A stretch of DNA of 64,000 nucleotides from JAICUF01 sp038250675. Its GTDB lineage: Bacteria; Gemmatimonadota; Gemmatimonadetes; Gemmatimonadales; GWC2-71-9. The DNA lies in NCBI GenBank assembly GCA_038250675.1, contig JBBSCB010000012.1:17987-81986 (forward strand). The letters run 5' to 3'. Positions 1 to 10,100 of the stretch are shown here, piece by piece (position 1 is the stretch's first letter; each line of letters begins with the position of its first letter). The position numbers and the translations under genes are program-made. Below the pieces are notes generated by a model, which saw only the letters and a list, made by a program, of their open reading frames with translations, did no database searches and was not told the origin of the DNA.

Positions 1-540
1 GGCGGCGTGTCGTTCGGCGGCAGCGTGATCACGGGGTTTGCCGCGCGACACCCCGATCGTGTGCGGTCGCTCATCTACGTCGATCCGGGCATCGTGGCGC
101 CGTTCACGCCGCCATTGAAGCTCCGCTCATCGCTGCGCTGGAACATCGACATGATCCTGGGCGGCGGCAGCGATGCGATGGCCACCGGTCAGCTCGACGA
201 CTTCCTCCATCCGGAGCGGCAGCCAGATTGGGTCGCGCGCTATCGAGTGCAGCAGCGGCTCAAGGGAACGCGGGCCGCGATCCGTGCGGCGCGAATGGGC
301 ATTGCCACCGGGCCGGATGTACGGGAGCAGCTCCGCCGGGTCGGCACGGTGGCGCGGCCGGTGCTGCTCATCTGGGGCCGGGAAGATCACACCGTGCCGA
401 TCGCCCGGAGCGATTCGGTGCGCGCCGCCCTTCCGCTGGCGGTGTGGGTGCCGGTCGACTCCGCGGGGCACCTGCCGTTCATCGAGCGGCCCGACGTGGT
501 GGTACCGGCGGTGATGGCCTTTCTTCGGGCCGGCGGGTGA
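1..540 (+). CDS. alpha/beta hydrolase, 5' end outside window
   Basis: The reading frame is already open at base 1 and ends with TGA at 538-540, so only the C-terminal 179 residues are visible. The first residues read GGVSFGGS, which fits the G-x-S-x-G nucleophile elbow of alpha/beta hydrolases. WGREDHTVP supplies the likely acid (Asp) and DSAGHLPFIERPD the catalytic His near the end, so the Ser-Asp-His order is complete. This C-terminal layout is typical of soluble esterase/lactonase-like hydrolases of about 280-320 residues. The substrate cannot be told from sequence. It converges on the amidohydrolase downstream with one base between the two stop codons. Confidence 0.85.
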   Translation, partial: GGVSFGGSVITGFAARHPDRVRSLIYVDPGIVAPFTPPLKLRSSLRWNIDMILGGGSDAMATGQLDDFLHPERQPDWVARYRVQQRLKGTRAAIRAARMGIATGPDVREQLRRVGTVARPVLLIWGREDHTVPIARSDSVRAALPLAVWVPVDSAGHLPFIERPDVVVPAVMAFLRAGG

Positions 541-541
541 C

Positions 542-1828
542 TCAGCGTACCCGCACGCCATCCTTGTAAACCGCCGCGACCCGGCGGAGCGCCGTGATGT
601 CCCGGGTGGGGTCGCCCGTCACGGCGACGAGATCGGCCAGGTAACCGGGCACGATCCGCCCCAGCCGATCGTCGACGTGAAAGGTCCTGGCGTTGCCGCT
701 CGTGGCGGACCGGAGCGCCGCCAGCGGCGTCATGCCGTATTCCACCATGAGCTCGAGTTCGTGTACGTTCTCGCCGTGGGCAAAGACGCCTACGTCACCC
801 CCGAAACAGATGTTCACGCCCGCATCGAGCGCCGCCTTGAAGCTGGCGTGCTTCTCGGTCACGCTGCGCGGCACCGCCCCCTGCCCCTTCCTCCAGCCCT
901 GGAAATAATCGGCGTAGGCCTCGCCCGCGGCGAGCGTGGGACAGAGCGTGACGCCGTGCTCCTTCATGAGCCGGAAGACATCGGGTGTGCCCGCATCGCC
1001 ATGCTCGACGGTCTCGACGCCGGCGAGAATCGCGCGGCGCATACCCTCCGCCGTCGTTGCGTGCGCCGCCACCGGGCGGCCGTAGCCGCGTGCGGTCTCC
1101 ACTGCCGTGCGCAGCTCGTCGAGGGTGAACGTCGCCATCGCCTGGCCGCTGGGGCCGACGCCGTAGTCGGCGTAGACCTTTACCCAGTCCGCGCCCCGTC
1201 CGATCTGGCTTCGCACCAGCCGCGCGATCTCGTCGCTCCCGCTCGCCTCCTCAGCCCCCTGGGGCGGGTCGAAGGCGTAGTTGGCCCGGCGGGGCCCGTA
1301 GGCGCCGGTCGCCACGATGGCACGGGTGACCACGATCATGCGCGGCCCGGGCACCACCCCGCGCAGGATGGCGCGCTTGAGCTGCACGTCGTTGTCCAGC
1401 GCGCCCTCGGTTCCCAGATCACGCGTCGTGGTAACGCCGGCGCGGAGCGTCGCCGCGGCGTGCGCGACCGCTTCCGCCATCCGGTAGCCCAGCGGCTCCT
1501 TCAGCACCTGATCGTCCCAGAGCGTCTCGTTGTACGGGTGCAGAAAGAGATGCGAATGTCCCTCGATCAGGCCCGGTATGAGCGTCGTGCCCGGCAGCAC
1601 GATACGCTCGGCGCCGGCGGCAGCGACGCGGTCGGCCGGGCCCGCCGCCTCGATCCGATTCCCGGCAAGCATCACCACCCAGCCGCGCTCGGGGGCGTTG
1701 GCCGCGCCGTCCCAGACGGCATCGGGCACCAGGAGCACATGGCGCGTGGAGTCGGCGGCACGAGCCGGCTGCTGGGCGAGCGCAGGAACGGCACAGGCGA
1801 GGAGCAACGCGAGGGGACGGCACATCAT
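542..1828 (-). CDS. secreted amidohydrolase (imidazolonepropionase/prolidase-like)
   Basis: The protein has 428 residues. I chose the ATG at 1828 because AGGA lies seven bases upstream and the next residues (MMCRPLALLLACAVPALAQQ) form a signal peptide; longer starts would add non-signal residues. GHSH at 90-93 is the metal-binding HxH of the amidohydrolase superfamily. VKVYADYG carries the Lys that bridges two metals in many members, AAHATT and VEHGDAG give further His ligands, and CFGGDVGVFAHGENVHE gives the catalytic Asp. The order matches the metal-dependent hydrolases related to imidazolonepropionase and Xaa-Pro dipeptidase, which act on amide or cyclic amide bonds. A periplasmic or exported site is inferred. 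The exact substrate is unknown. It is divergent from the GNAT gene. Confidence 0.88.
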   Translation of the reverse strand: MMCRPLALLLACAVPALAQQPARAADSTRHVLLVPDAVWDGAANAPERGWVVMLAGNRIEAAGPADRVAAAGAERIVLPGTTLIPGLIEGHSHLFLHPYNETLWDDQVLKEPLGYRMAEAVAHAAATLRAGVTTTRDLGTEGALDNDVQLKRAILRGVVPGPRMIVVTRAIVATGAYGPRRANYAFDPPQGAEEASGSDEIARLVRSQIGRGADWVKVYADYGVGPSGQAMATFTLDELRTAVETARGYGRPVAAHATTAEGMRRAILAGVETVEHGDAGTPDVFRLMKEHGVTLCPTLAAGEAYADYFQGWRKGQGAVPRSVTEKHASFKAALDAGVNICFGGDVGVFAHGENVHELELMVEYGMTPLAALRSATSGNARTFHVDDRLGRIVPGYLADLVAVTGDPTRDITALRRVAAVYKDGVRVR

Positions 1829-1920
1829 ATGAGAATCCTGGCGGCTGGGGTGATACAATTTACGCCGTCGGCAGCGAGGCGCACCGGGCCCGCCCCTTTT
1901 CCCTGGCGAACGGACATCCG

Positions 1921-2382
1921 ATGACATTGCGAGAGGCACGACCCGACGACTGGCCCGCGATCGAGGAGCTCACGCGGCGCCTCGCCGATTTTGAGCGTCC
2001 ACCGGGTCGCACCGCCCGCGAGATCTCGGTGGCGGATCACGCCATCCTTCGGGCGCAGTTCGCCGCTCCCGATGCCGCGGTGCTGTTTCTGGTGTGGGCT
2101 GCGCCTGACGGAGAGGTGCTGGGTACCGTGTTTGCCAACACCCGGCGCGACTACTTCACCGGAAATGCGCACGCCTATGTCGAGGTCCTGGCTGTGGCCG
2201 AGTGGGCCGCCGGCCGCGGGGTGGCGCGGGCGCTGATGGAAGCGGTGGAGGCGTGGGGACGTGGGCTGGGCATGGTGCGGGTGGATCTCTCGGTGTTCGC
2301 GGCCAATCGCCGGGCACGCGGGCTGTACGAGCACCTGGGGTACCACGCAGAAATCGTGAGGTACGCCAAGCCGCTCGGGTAG
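1921..2382 (+). CDS. GNAT family N-acetyltransferase
   Basis: The protein has 153 residues and begins with the usual GNAT opening strand and helix (MTLREARPDDWPAIEELTRR). The central strand ends in YVEVLAVAEWAAGRGVARAL, the V-x-x-x-x-R/Q-x-x-G-x-G/A acetyl-CoA pyrophosphate loop, in which RGVARAL is the binding turn. The C-terminal FAANRRARGLYEHLGYHAE is the usual last helix and strand, with the Tyr that often acts as general acid. The length is typical of single-domain soluble GNATs. The acceptor amine is not predictable. Its ATG is 92 bases from the divergent amidohydrolase start, so the two share a promoter region. Confidence 0.88.
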   Translation: MTLREARPDDWPAIEELTRRLADFERPPGRTAREISVADHAILRAQFAAPDAAVLFLVWAAPDGEVLGTVFANTRRDYFTGNAHAYVEVLAVAEWAAGRGVARALMEAVEAWGRGLGMVRVDLSVFAANRRARGLYEHLGYHAEIVRYAKPLG

Positions 2383-2465
2383 CGGATCGCATCGACGACC
2401 CTCATACATGCAACCTTCTTCCGGCAAAGGGCGTCATATGTGAAGACACCTTCCGGGACTCGTGC

Positions 2466-5162
2466 ATGCGCGGTTACTTCGGAATCGTCGCGGCGCTCGC
2501 CGCGGCCGGGCCGCTCTGTGCCCAGCAGGCCGCCATCCATCCAACGCCACCGCCCCAGGTCGGTGCCGTGCGGCTGTCCACTCCGATCACGCTCGATGGC
2601 CGCCTCGATGAGGAGGCCTGGCATACCGCGCCCGCCGCCAGCGGCTTCCTCCAGAGCCAGCCGCATCAGGGCGAGCCAGCGGTCGAGCGCACCGAGGTCC
2701 GGTTCGCCTTCGACGACGAGGCGCTCTACATCGGTGCGCGGATGTACGACACGGAGGGGGCGCGTGGCGTGCAGACCCGGCTGGTCCGCCGCGATGCCGA
2801 AGCCGATGCCGACTTCCTCGAGATCATCTTTGACACGTTCCACGATCACCTCGGTCGCACCATCCTTCAGGTCAATCCATCGGGCGTCCGCACCGACGCG
2901 TACGGGCCGGGCGGCTCGAATCCCGATCCCTCATGGGACCCGATCTGGACGGTGCGGACCCGGATCGACTCGCTCGGCTGGACCGCCGAGATCCGCATCC
3001 CCTTCTCGCAGGTCCGCTACCCAGGGACTCCGGACCAGACCTGGGGGCTTGAGATCTGGCGCCAGGAAAATCGCACCAACGAGTTGTCGCAGTGGTCGTT
3101 CTGGCGGCTCAACGAGAGCGGCGGCCCCCAGCGCTTTGGCCACCTCACCGGCCTGAAGATCTCGGCCTCGCCGGAGCGCGCGGAAATCCTGCCGTACGTC
3201 GTGGGCCGCTCCAGCAACCACCCGGCCGGCGACCCGGCCGACCCTTTCAACGACCCCCACAAGCTGGACGGGCGCATCGGTGTGGACGGGAAGGTGCTGC
3301 TCACGTCCAACCTCACCCTCAACGCGACAATCAATCCGGACTTTGGCCAGGTGGAGGTGGATCCGGCGGTGGTGAACCTGAGCGCATTCGAGACCTTCTT
3401 CGACGAGCGGCGGCCATTCTTCGTCGAGGGATCGGGGCTGTTCTCGTTCGGCGGGTTCAACTGCTTCTTCTGCTCCAACGTGTCGGGCCTGTCGCTCTTC
3501 TACTCCCGCCGGATCGGCCGGAGCCCACAAAGCGCCGGCAATGCCTTCGCCGCCGGGCCCTACGCCGATGTGCCGGGAAACAGCACCATTCTCGGCGCCG
3601 CCAAGCTGACGGGGCGGACCCAGTCGGGCTGGTCCATCGGCGTGCTGGACGCGCTGACCGGCCAGGCCGACGCGACAGTGGCCCAGACCGACGGCAGTCG
3701 GAGAAGCGTCACCGTCGAGCCGCTGACCAACTACTTCGTGGCGCGTCTGGCCCGCGACCTCCGCGGCGGCAGCACCGTGATCCGGGGCATGGCCACGTCG
3801 GTCGTGCGGCGGCTCAACGATCCGCTCCTGGCGCGCGACCTGGGCAGCCACTCCGAGACCGCCGGGCTCTCGACCGACTGGTGGTTCGGGAAGCGGGAGT
3901 ACCGGCTGATGGCCCAGGCGGCGGTGAGCGACGTGAGCGGGTCCGCCACCGCGATCAATCGGCTGCAGCGCTCCAGCGCGCGGTACTTCCAGCGGCCCGA
4001 TCGCGGCAATGGATCGAATGCCGTGTTCAGCAGTGCGTACGATTCAACGGCCACCTCGCTCCACGGCTATGCGGCCTACGTGCGGTTCGGCAAGGCGGCG
4101 GGCGACTGGCTCTGGGAAGCGCAGACCAACATCCGCTCGCCCGGCTTCGAGAACAACGACATCGGGTTCCTCACCCGCGCCGGCTACATCTGGATGGGCG
4201 GCAACGTGCTGCGCCAGTACACCGAGCCGACCCGGACCTATCGCTCGCTGAATTTCACCGCCGGCGGCCAGCAACAATTCAATTACGACTGGGACCGGAC
4301 CGACCGTCAAACCCAGCTCTACGGCTCGATGCAGGCACTCAACTACTGGCAGGGATCGGCGTTCTGGATCCATCGGTGGACCAATCTCGATGACGGACTC
4401 ACCCGCGGCGGCCCGGTGGTGAAGCGTCAGGGGTCCGATTTCTTCGAGAGCTCGATCTCGAGCGATTCGCGCAAAAGCGTGGTCATCAACACCGACGCGT
4501 CATACGGCATCGGCCGTGAGGGAACCCATGGCTGGTCGGTGAGCACTGTGCTGCAGTGGCGGCCGGTGTCCAATCTCCTGCTTTCGGCGGGCCCCGGGTA
4601 CAGCTACGACGAGACCCCGGCCCAGTACGTCACCGCGGTGAATGATCCAACTGCGACGGCGTTCTACGGCCGGCGCTACGTTTTTGCCAGCGTCGCCCAG
4701 CGAACGCTCTCCATGGACACACGGGTCAACGTCACCTTCACGCCCAATCTGACGCTCGAGCTGTTCGCGCAACCGTTCGTCGCAAGCGGCGCGTACGACC
4801 GATACAAGGAATTCGCCGCGCCACGGGAACTACGAAAGGTGGTGTACGGTCAGGACGCCGGTACGATTACGTCGGCCGACAACAACGGCACCCGGCAGTT
4901 CACGGTGGATCCGGACGGCGGCGGCCCGGCGGCGCCGTTCACCTTCAACGATCCCAACTTCACGGTGCGCTCACTCCGCGGCAACGCCGTGCTCCGCTGG
5001 GAGTACCGGCCGGGCTCGACCCTCTTCCTGGTCTGGACCCAGTCGCGCGGGGACCAGCTGGCGGCAGGGAATCTCCAGGTGGGGCGCGACGTCGGCGCGC
5101 TCTTCAGCGCACCGGCCGAAAACATCTTCCTGGTTAAGGTCAACTGGTGGCTGGGACTGTGA
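2466..5162 (+). CDS. DUF5916 protein with CBM9-like N-terminal domain
   Basis: The protein has 898 residues. The ATG at 2466 starts a signal peptide (MRGYFGIVAALAAAGPLCAQQ); upstream in-frame codons would precede it with residues that do not look like a signal. Residues about 30-210 resemble the carbohydrate-binding family 9-like fold (ITLDGRLDEEAWHTAPAASG, then VRFAFDDEALYIGARMYD). The rest matches the DUF5916 type: NATINPDFGQVEVDPAVVNLSAFE and FFDERRPFFVEGSGLF are its hallmark segments, followed by a long strand-rich tail ending in an aromatic residue region (KVNWWLGL), suggestive of an outer-membrane barrel. Such proteins are common in Gemmatimonadota and Bacteroidota; their function is not established. 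It ends convergently with the next gene. Confidence 0.85.
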   Translation: MRGYFGIVAALAAAGPLCAQQAAIHPTPPPQVGAVRLSTPITLDGRLDEEAWHTAPAASGFLQSQPHQGEPAVERTEVRFAFDDEALYIGARMYDTEGARGVQTRLVRRDAEADADFLEIIFDTFHDHLGRTILQVNPSGVRTDAYGPGGSNPDPSWDPIWTVRTRIDSLGWTAEIRIPFSQVRYPGTPDQTWGLEIWRQENRTNELSQWSFWRLNESGGPQRFGHLTGLKISASPERAEILPYVVGRSSNHPAGDPADPFNDPHKLDGRIGVDGKVLLTSNLTLNATINPDFGQVEVDPAVVNLSAFETFFDERRPFFVEGSGLFSFGGFNCFFCSNVSGLSLFYSRRIGRSPQSAGNAFAAGPYADVPGNSTILGAAKLTGRTQSGWSIGVLDALTGQADATVAQTDGSRRSVTVEPLTNYFVARLARDLRGGSTVIRGMATSVVRRLNDPLLARDLGSHSETAGLSTDWWFGKREYRLMAQAAVSDVSGSATAINRLQRSSARYFQRPDRGNGSNAVFSSAYDSTATSLHGYAAYVRFGKAAGDWLWEAQTNIRSPGFENNDIGFLTRAGYIWMGGNVLRQYTEPTRTYRSLNFTAGGQQQFNYDWDRTDRQTQLYGSMQALNYWQGSAFWIHRWTNLDDGLTRGGPVVKRQGSDFFESSISSDSRKSVVINTDASYGIGREGTHGWSVSTVLQWRPVSNLLLSAGPGYSYDETPAQYVTAVNDPTATAFYGRRYVFASVAQRTLSMDTRVNVTFTPNLTLELFAQPFVASGAYDRYKEFAAPRELRKVVYGQDAGTITSADNNGTRQFTVDPDGGGPAAPFTFNDPNFTVRSLRGNAVLRWEYRPGSTLFLVWTQSRGDQLAAGNLQVGRDVGALFSAPAENIFLVKVNWWLGL

Positions 5163-5181
5163 GGCGGACGGTGGCGTTCCG

Positions 5182-5811
5182 CTAATCCAGGAAGGTCCGC
5201 GTGCGGACGTGCGCGACGTCCACGATGCGCTCGCCCTCGGCGGTCACGATGGCGAGCGCCCGCTCGGTACTCCAGCGGGAGTCCACCAGATACCACACGT
5301 TTTCATCCAGCATGCGGTAGGCCCAGGCAAAGGCGGGCCGCACCCGGGCCTCGATCCGGAGCCCGTGCGGCCGCTCGGCGTGGATCGGCTGGTTCTGGTA
5401 GTCGGTGAGGAGCGTCAGCAGCTCATCGTCGGAAAAGGCGTCCAGATTGGGGCGGCCACTTGGCACGAGCGCGTATGCCCCGATGGACGAGACGAATCGC
5501 AGCCACCGCGTCGTCACGCCGTCCTGGTCGAACGGCACCATTCCGGCCACCCATTGCGTGCCGTCCGGGTTCCGCAGAATCCGCGCGCCGTCGCCGCGGC
5601 AGAGCTCCACCATGCTCGGTGCCAGCGGAATGTAGGTTTCGGCGTCGTCCGGCATCGCGTCGAACGGCCGCACGAGGATCCGCCCGTCCGGCAGCGCCGG
5701 GGTGAGCCCGTCGCCCAGCACGTCGTACCACGCGCCGTGCGCAAGATGGTAGACGTCAGGCGCGTCGAGCCGCAGTCGTGCCCGCGTCTGCGGGCGTCCC
5801 GGGAGCGTCAA
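5182..5811 (-). CDS. hypothetical protein
   Basis: This is a 209-residue product with no signal peptide and no membrane segment. It starts with TTG at 5811, overlapping the TGA of the upstream lipoprotein gene (5808-5810), so the two genes are probably co-translated. Visible traits are an acidic centre, several Trp/Tyr residues and a mixed alpha/beta pattern; I see no catalytic motif and do not recognise a family. Codon use and GC match the neighbours. An alternative internal start cannot be excluded, since TTG is a weak initiator. Confidence 0.6.
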   Translation of the reverse strand: MTLPGRPQTRARLRLDAPDVYHLAHGAWYDVLGDGLTPALPDGRILVRPFDAMPDDAETYIPLAPSMVELCRGDGARILRNPDGTQWVAGMVPFDQDGVTTRWLRFVSSIGAYALVPSGRPNLDAFSDDELLTLLTDYQNQPIHAERPHGLRIEARVRPAFAWAYRMLDENVWYLVDSRWSTERALAIVTAEGERIVDVAHVRTRTFLD

Positions 5812-6593
5812 TACGACACCGCGTAGCGGCTGAAGCCGGGAATGTCGGCGCGAACCGTCTGGGTCGATGGGGCAATGGCGGAGGCCAGCCGCAGGAACAG
5901 CCCGCCGGCCGTCGCCTGGTGCCAGATGCCGAAGTGGGCCACCAGCGCCGAATCGGCCGCGTCCACCTGGCCGTCCTGATTCAGGTCGCCGCCGGCCACC
6001 CCGTAGTTGATCCGGAGCTCCGCCGGCTTTGACGCCGTGAAGCGGAGACCGGACGGCTCAAACTCGAAGAGGAGCTGTGTGCGATCCACCAGCCGGACCG
6101 TGATCAGCACGGAATCGCCGGCCACGAACGGGCGACCGTCCGGCCATGCGAGCAGCGAGTTCTTCCAGACAGTCAGCCGCACGTACTCCGAGCCCAGCGG
6201 CGAGCCGGGCGCGCCGGCATCCTGATTTCCGTTGCCGTTGCCGCCATTCCCATTTCCATCCCCGTGGCCGTGGCCGTCGTCATGCTCGTGGTCTCCGCCG
6301 TCGAACGCCGGCGATCCCGCCGGGTTGGCAAAGAACAGGCTCACGCTGCGGTCCTGGTCGTTCCGCGCATAGAAGCTCGCGGTGTCGTAGACGGGAGCAG
6401 GTGCCGAGGCGGACACCGCCACTGGGTGCATGGCCGTATCGGGCAGCTCGACGGGACCGAGTGGGGTCGTTGCGGTGAACGTTTCCGGCGACGAGGGAGC
6501 GCCCGAACTCGGACTGAAGCCGTCCGAGGCGCAGGCCGCCACAGCGGCCAGTGTCAGGACGAGGATGGCGCGGTGACAGGATACGGCGGACAT
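5808..6593 (-). CDS. lipoprotein with His/Gly/Asn-rich linker and dockerin-like calcium loop
   Basis: The protein has 261 residues. The ATG at 6593 follows AAGGAAAG and begins a lipoprotein signal with lipobox AVAAC. Around residues 125-155 lies a low-complexity stretch, HEHDDGHGHGDG followed by alternating Gly/Asn, which could bind metal. Near the C-terminus GGDLNQDGQVDAADSALVAH has the D-x-N-x-D-G-x-(I/V)-D-x-x-D pattern of an EF-hand/dockerin type I calcium loop. Only one such repeat is seen, whereas true dockerins have two. It is probably an outer-membrane or surface lipoprotein. Its function is unknown. It is followed without a gap by the 209-residue hypothetical gene. Confidence 0.75.
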   Translation of the reverse strand: MSAVSCHRAILVLTLAAVAACASDGFSPSSGAPSSPETFTATTPLGPVELPDTAMHPVAVSASAPAPVYDTASFYARNDQDRSVSLFFANPAGSPAFDGGDHEHDDGHGHGDGNGNGGNGNGNQDAGAPGSPLGSEYVRLTVWKNSLLAWPDGRPFVAGDSVLITVRLVDRTQLLFEFEPSGLRFTASKPAELRINYGVAGGDLNQDGQVDAADSALVAHFGIWHQATAGGLFLRLASAIAPSTQTVRADIPGFSRYAVSY

Positions 6594-7154
6594 CGGGTCT
6601 TTCCTTTCAGCCAGCGGGCTCAACGAAAGAAACGCGGTACCTCCACAGGGCACTGGGGCCGAGGGAAGCACCGCGCGAGGCGCGTTGCGGATCCACCTTC
6701 GGCACCGAGCTATCTCGCGGCGACGATCGCCCCTCGAGACCTCAAGTTTTGCGGCCCCGGATCACTCCGGGTGTGCTCTTATCGGGTAGAACTATTTTTT
6801 TGACCATGGCAACGACTGTCGCTGCCGGGCCGATGGATATGCAAAAAGGAAACCGCGGCCGGCCGCGGGAGTGACCCGTTTCTTGACACGCCAACGTCTG
6901 CAGCCAGCCAAGTCCAAGCGGGAGCGGGCGCTGGGCCGCGCACGCGCCTGGTCGCGCTGCGCATAACCGTCGCGAAGGCAGTCAGCGGCAGCGCCATCGG
7001 CGGGGCGATGCGTCTGACCGCGCTGCACCGATTCGGTCAGGGTGCCGCACCAGTGCCGCGACACCGTTGTCCGCCGGCTTTCATTATGTTTCCGATCGTT
7101 GCCGTCCTGCGCCCGCCAGTCACCGGCTGACCACACGAGACAGGGGTACTCGAA
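6594..7154. other. intergenic region without a supportable gene
   Basis: These 561 bases separate the divergent lipoprotein and histidine-kinase genes and must hold both promoters. Short open frames exist on both strands but show no family resemblance and no good start. A TTGACA hexamer at 6883-6888 could be a -35 box towards the histidine kinase, but no convincing -10 lies 16-18 bases further on. A perfect 16-base palindrome sits at 6853-6868. The AT content is locally raised near 6785-6800. Confidence 0.6.
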
Positions 7155-10100
7155 GTGACGCCTCATACGCCCGGTCAGCCCACCTGGCCGTCGCCCCGCC
7201 TTGAGCGGGCCCGTGATCTACGCGGCCGCCCGGCACTGGCTTATCCGCTGGCGGTTGTGCTGATCGTCGCCGCCACGCTCCTGCGCCAGTTCCTGAGCCG
7301 CTGGATCGGTCCGGTCGACCTGCCGTTCCTCACCCTGTTTCCCGCCCTCATCATTGCGGCCTGGCTGCTCGGTTCCGGGCCGACACTTCTGGCGCTGGTG
7401 CTGGGGCTCGCGAGCGCCGACTTCTTCTTTCTCGCACCAGTGGGCACCTTCTTCCAGTGGACGCCGGTATCGCTCGTCGGCCTCACCATGTTCGCGGTCG
7501 TTGGCGTGGGGCTCGCGGTCCTCGGCGATCGCGAGCACCGCGCCCGGCGAGCCGCCGAGCTCCAGGCGGACGAGAACATCCGGCTCCGCGACCTGGCCGA
7601 GGAAGCGGCCTCGCAGGCGGAAGAGGAAGCGTCGCGCGCCGAGGAAGAAGGGATGCGCGCCGAGGAGAATGCGGAGCAGGCTCGCGCACTGGTGGCGGAA
7701 CGGGAGCAGGGCGCAGCCGCACTCCGCTTTCTGGGTGAGGCCAGCGCCGCCCTCGGTGGATCGCTCGAGTACGAGACCACGCTCGCGACGGTCGCGCGCC
7801 TCGCGATCCCCGCCCTGGCCGACTGGTGCGCCATCGACCTGGCGCAGCCCGACGGCACGCTGCGCCGAATCGCCATCACGCATGTCGACCCCGCACGAGA
7901 GGCCTGGGGCTGGGAGCTGGAGCGACGCTTTCCGCCCCAGCCGGGCGAAGGGGGCTCGTACGACGTGCTCCGCAACGGCCAGTCACGATACGTGCCGGAC
8001 ATCACACCCGACATGCTCGACATGCCCGGCCGCGACCCGGAGTACCTCCGAATTCTTCGCGAGCTGGGACTCGTTTCCTATATCGGCGTGCCGCTGATCG
8101 CGCACGGCGCGGTGTTCGGCGTTCTGAGCTTCCTGATGTCCGAATCGGGCCGGCACTATACCTCCAGCGACCTGCGGCTCGCCGAGGTGCTGGGTGAGCG
8201 CGCCGCCGTGGCGGTGGACAACGCGCAGCGTCACCGGGAATCGGTCGAGAGCGTCAACATGCTGCAGGCAGTCCTCGCGGCATCACCGGTGGGGCAGGCC
8301 TTTGTGGACCAGGAGCTTCGCTATGTCCAGGTCAACCCGGCGCTGGCCGCGTTGCATGGCGTGCCGGTCGAGACGCATGCCGACCGCCGGATTCGTGATG
8401 TGCTCCCCGCGTGGGCCGAGGTGCTGGAGCCGCTGCACCGCCAGGTCTTCGAGACCGGCCAGCCGATCCTCGACCACGCGATCACCGTCGCGGCACCCAG
8501 TGGCGGCGACTACGAACTGATGGTGAGCTGCTTTCCGGTCCGGGACGCGGAAGGTGTCATCCGCTGGGTCGGCGTCACCAAGGCCGATGTCACCGAGCAG
8601 CGTGCCGGCGTGCGCGCGCTCAGGGCCAGCGAGGCCCGGCTCCGCCGCGTCGTGGAATCGCCGCTCATCGGCATCGGTTTCTATGATCACGATGGGCGGA
8701 TCACCGGCGCCAACGGCGCGTTGTGCGATCTCCTGGGGTATACGCCCCGGGAGATCGAGGCGGGAGCGCTCCGCTGGGACACGAATCTGACACCGCCGGA
8801 GTTTCGCGACCGGGACGAGCGCGCCGCCCGGGAAATCCGGGAGACAGGCGCGAGCCGCGCGTACGAGAAGGAGATGCTGCGGAAGGACGGCTCGCGCGTA
8901 CCGGTGCTGGTCGGCGGCAGCCGGCTCGACGAGGAGGGCAACGCCGGCGTGTTCTACGTGCTCGATCTCACCGAGCGCCGCCGGGTGGAGGAGCAGGCGC
9001 AGGCAGCGCAGCGGCTCGAGGCGGTCGGCCGGCTGGCCGGCGGCGTGGCACACGAGATCAACAACGCACTGCAGGGCGTGATCGGCTTCAATGGCTTCAT
9101 CCTCAATCGCACCCGGCCCGGCGAGCCGCTCCGGGACGACGCCGAGAAGGTGCAACGCTCGGCGGAGCGGGCGGCGCGGATCACCCAGCAGCTGCTGGCC
9201 TACAGCCGCCGCCAGGTGCTCCAGCAGGTGGACCTCGACCTCACGCGGGTGGTGAACGACTTCTCGCCGATGCTGCGCCAGGCGCTTGGGCCCGATCGGG
9301 ATTTGGTGGTGACCCACCCCCGCGGCGCCGCCATGGTGCACGCCGACCGCACCCAGTTGGAGCAGGTGCTGCTCAATCTCGCCCTCAACGCACGCGACGC
9401 CATGGTCGATGGCGGCCGGCTCACCATCGCGATCGAGCGGACTGCGGTGTCCCAGTTCCGGCCGTCTCAGCACGGCGGCGGACGGCTGGAGCCGGGCGAC
9501 TACGTCCAGCTCACCGTGACCGACGCCGGCATCGGCATGGATCCGGCCACGCGCGCGCGGGTCTTCGAACCGTTCTTCACCACCAAGCCGGTCGGCCACG
9601 GCACCGGGCTCGGGCTGTCGGTGGTGCATGGCATCGTCCGGCAGACCGGCGGCCATGTCTGGATCTACGGTGAGCCGGGTGAGGGCACGACGGTGAGCAT
9701 CCTGCTCCCGGACGCCGGCGTCGCCGCGGCTGACCGCGAGGCGACGCTCGCCGACGCCCGCGCGAACGCCGTCTCGCCCGCCGGCGGCAGCGAGCGCATT
9801 CTCGTGGTGGACGATGAGCCGGTCGTGCTGGGGTATCTGGCGGAGCTGCTGCGGAAGGCGGGATACGAGGTGCTCCAGGCGACCCACGGCGAGCAGGCGC
9901 TCGAGCTGTTTCGCGCGCGATCCGACGGAGCCGAGCCGGCGGCGCTCGTGATCACCGATCTCGTGATGCCGGGTATCGGAGGCCGCGCGCTGGGCGAGGC
10001 GCTGGCCGCGGTCGCGCCCGGGGTGCCGATCCTCTACTCCTCGGGGTACACCGGCGACGAAGTGGCCCGGCGCGGACTGATCGCGGAGGGCTCGGAGTTC

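Noticed and set aside
6779..6997. A 72-residue minus-strand gene in the divergent region
   Set aside because: No family resemblance, no ribosome site and a composition like other chance frames.
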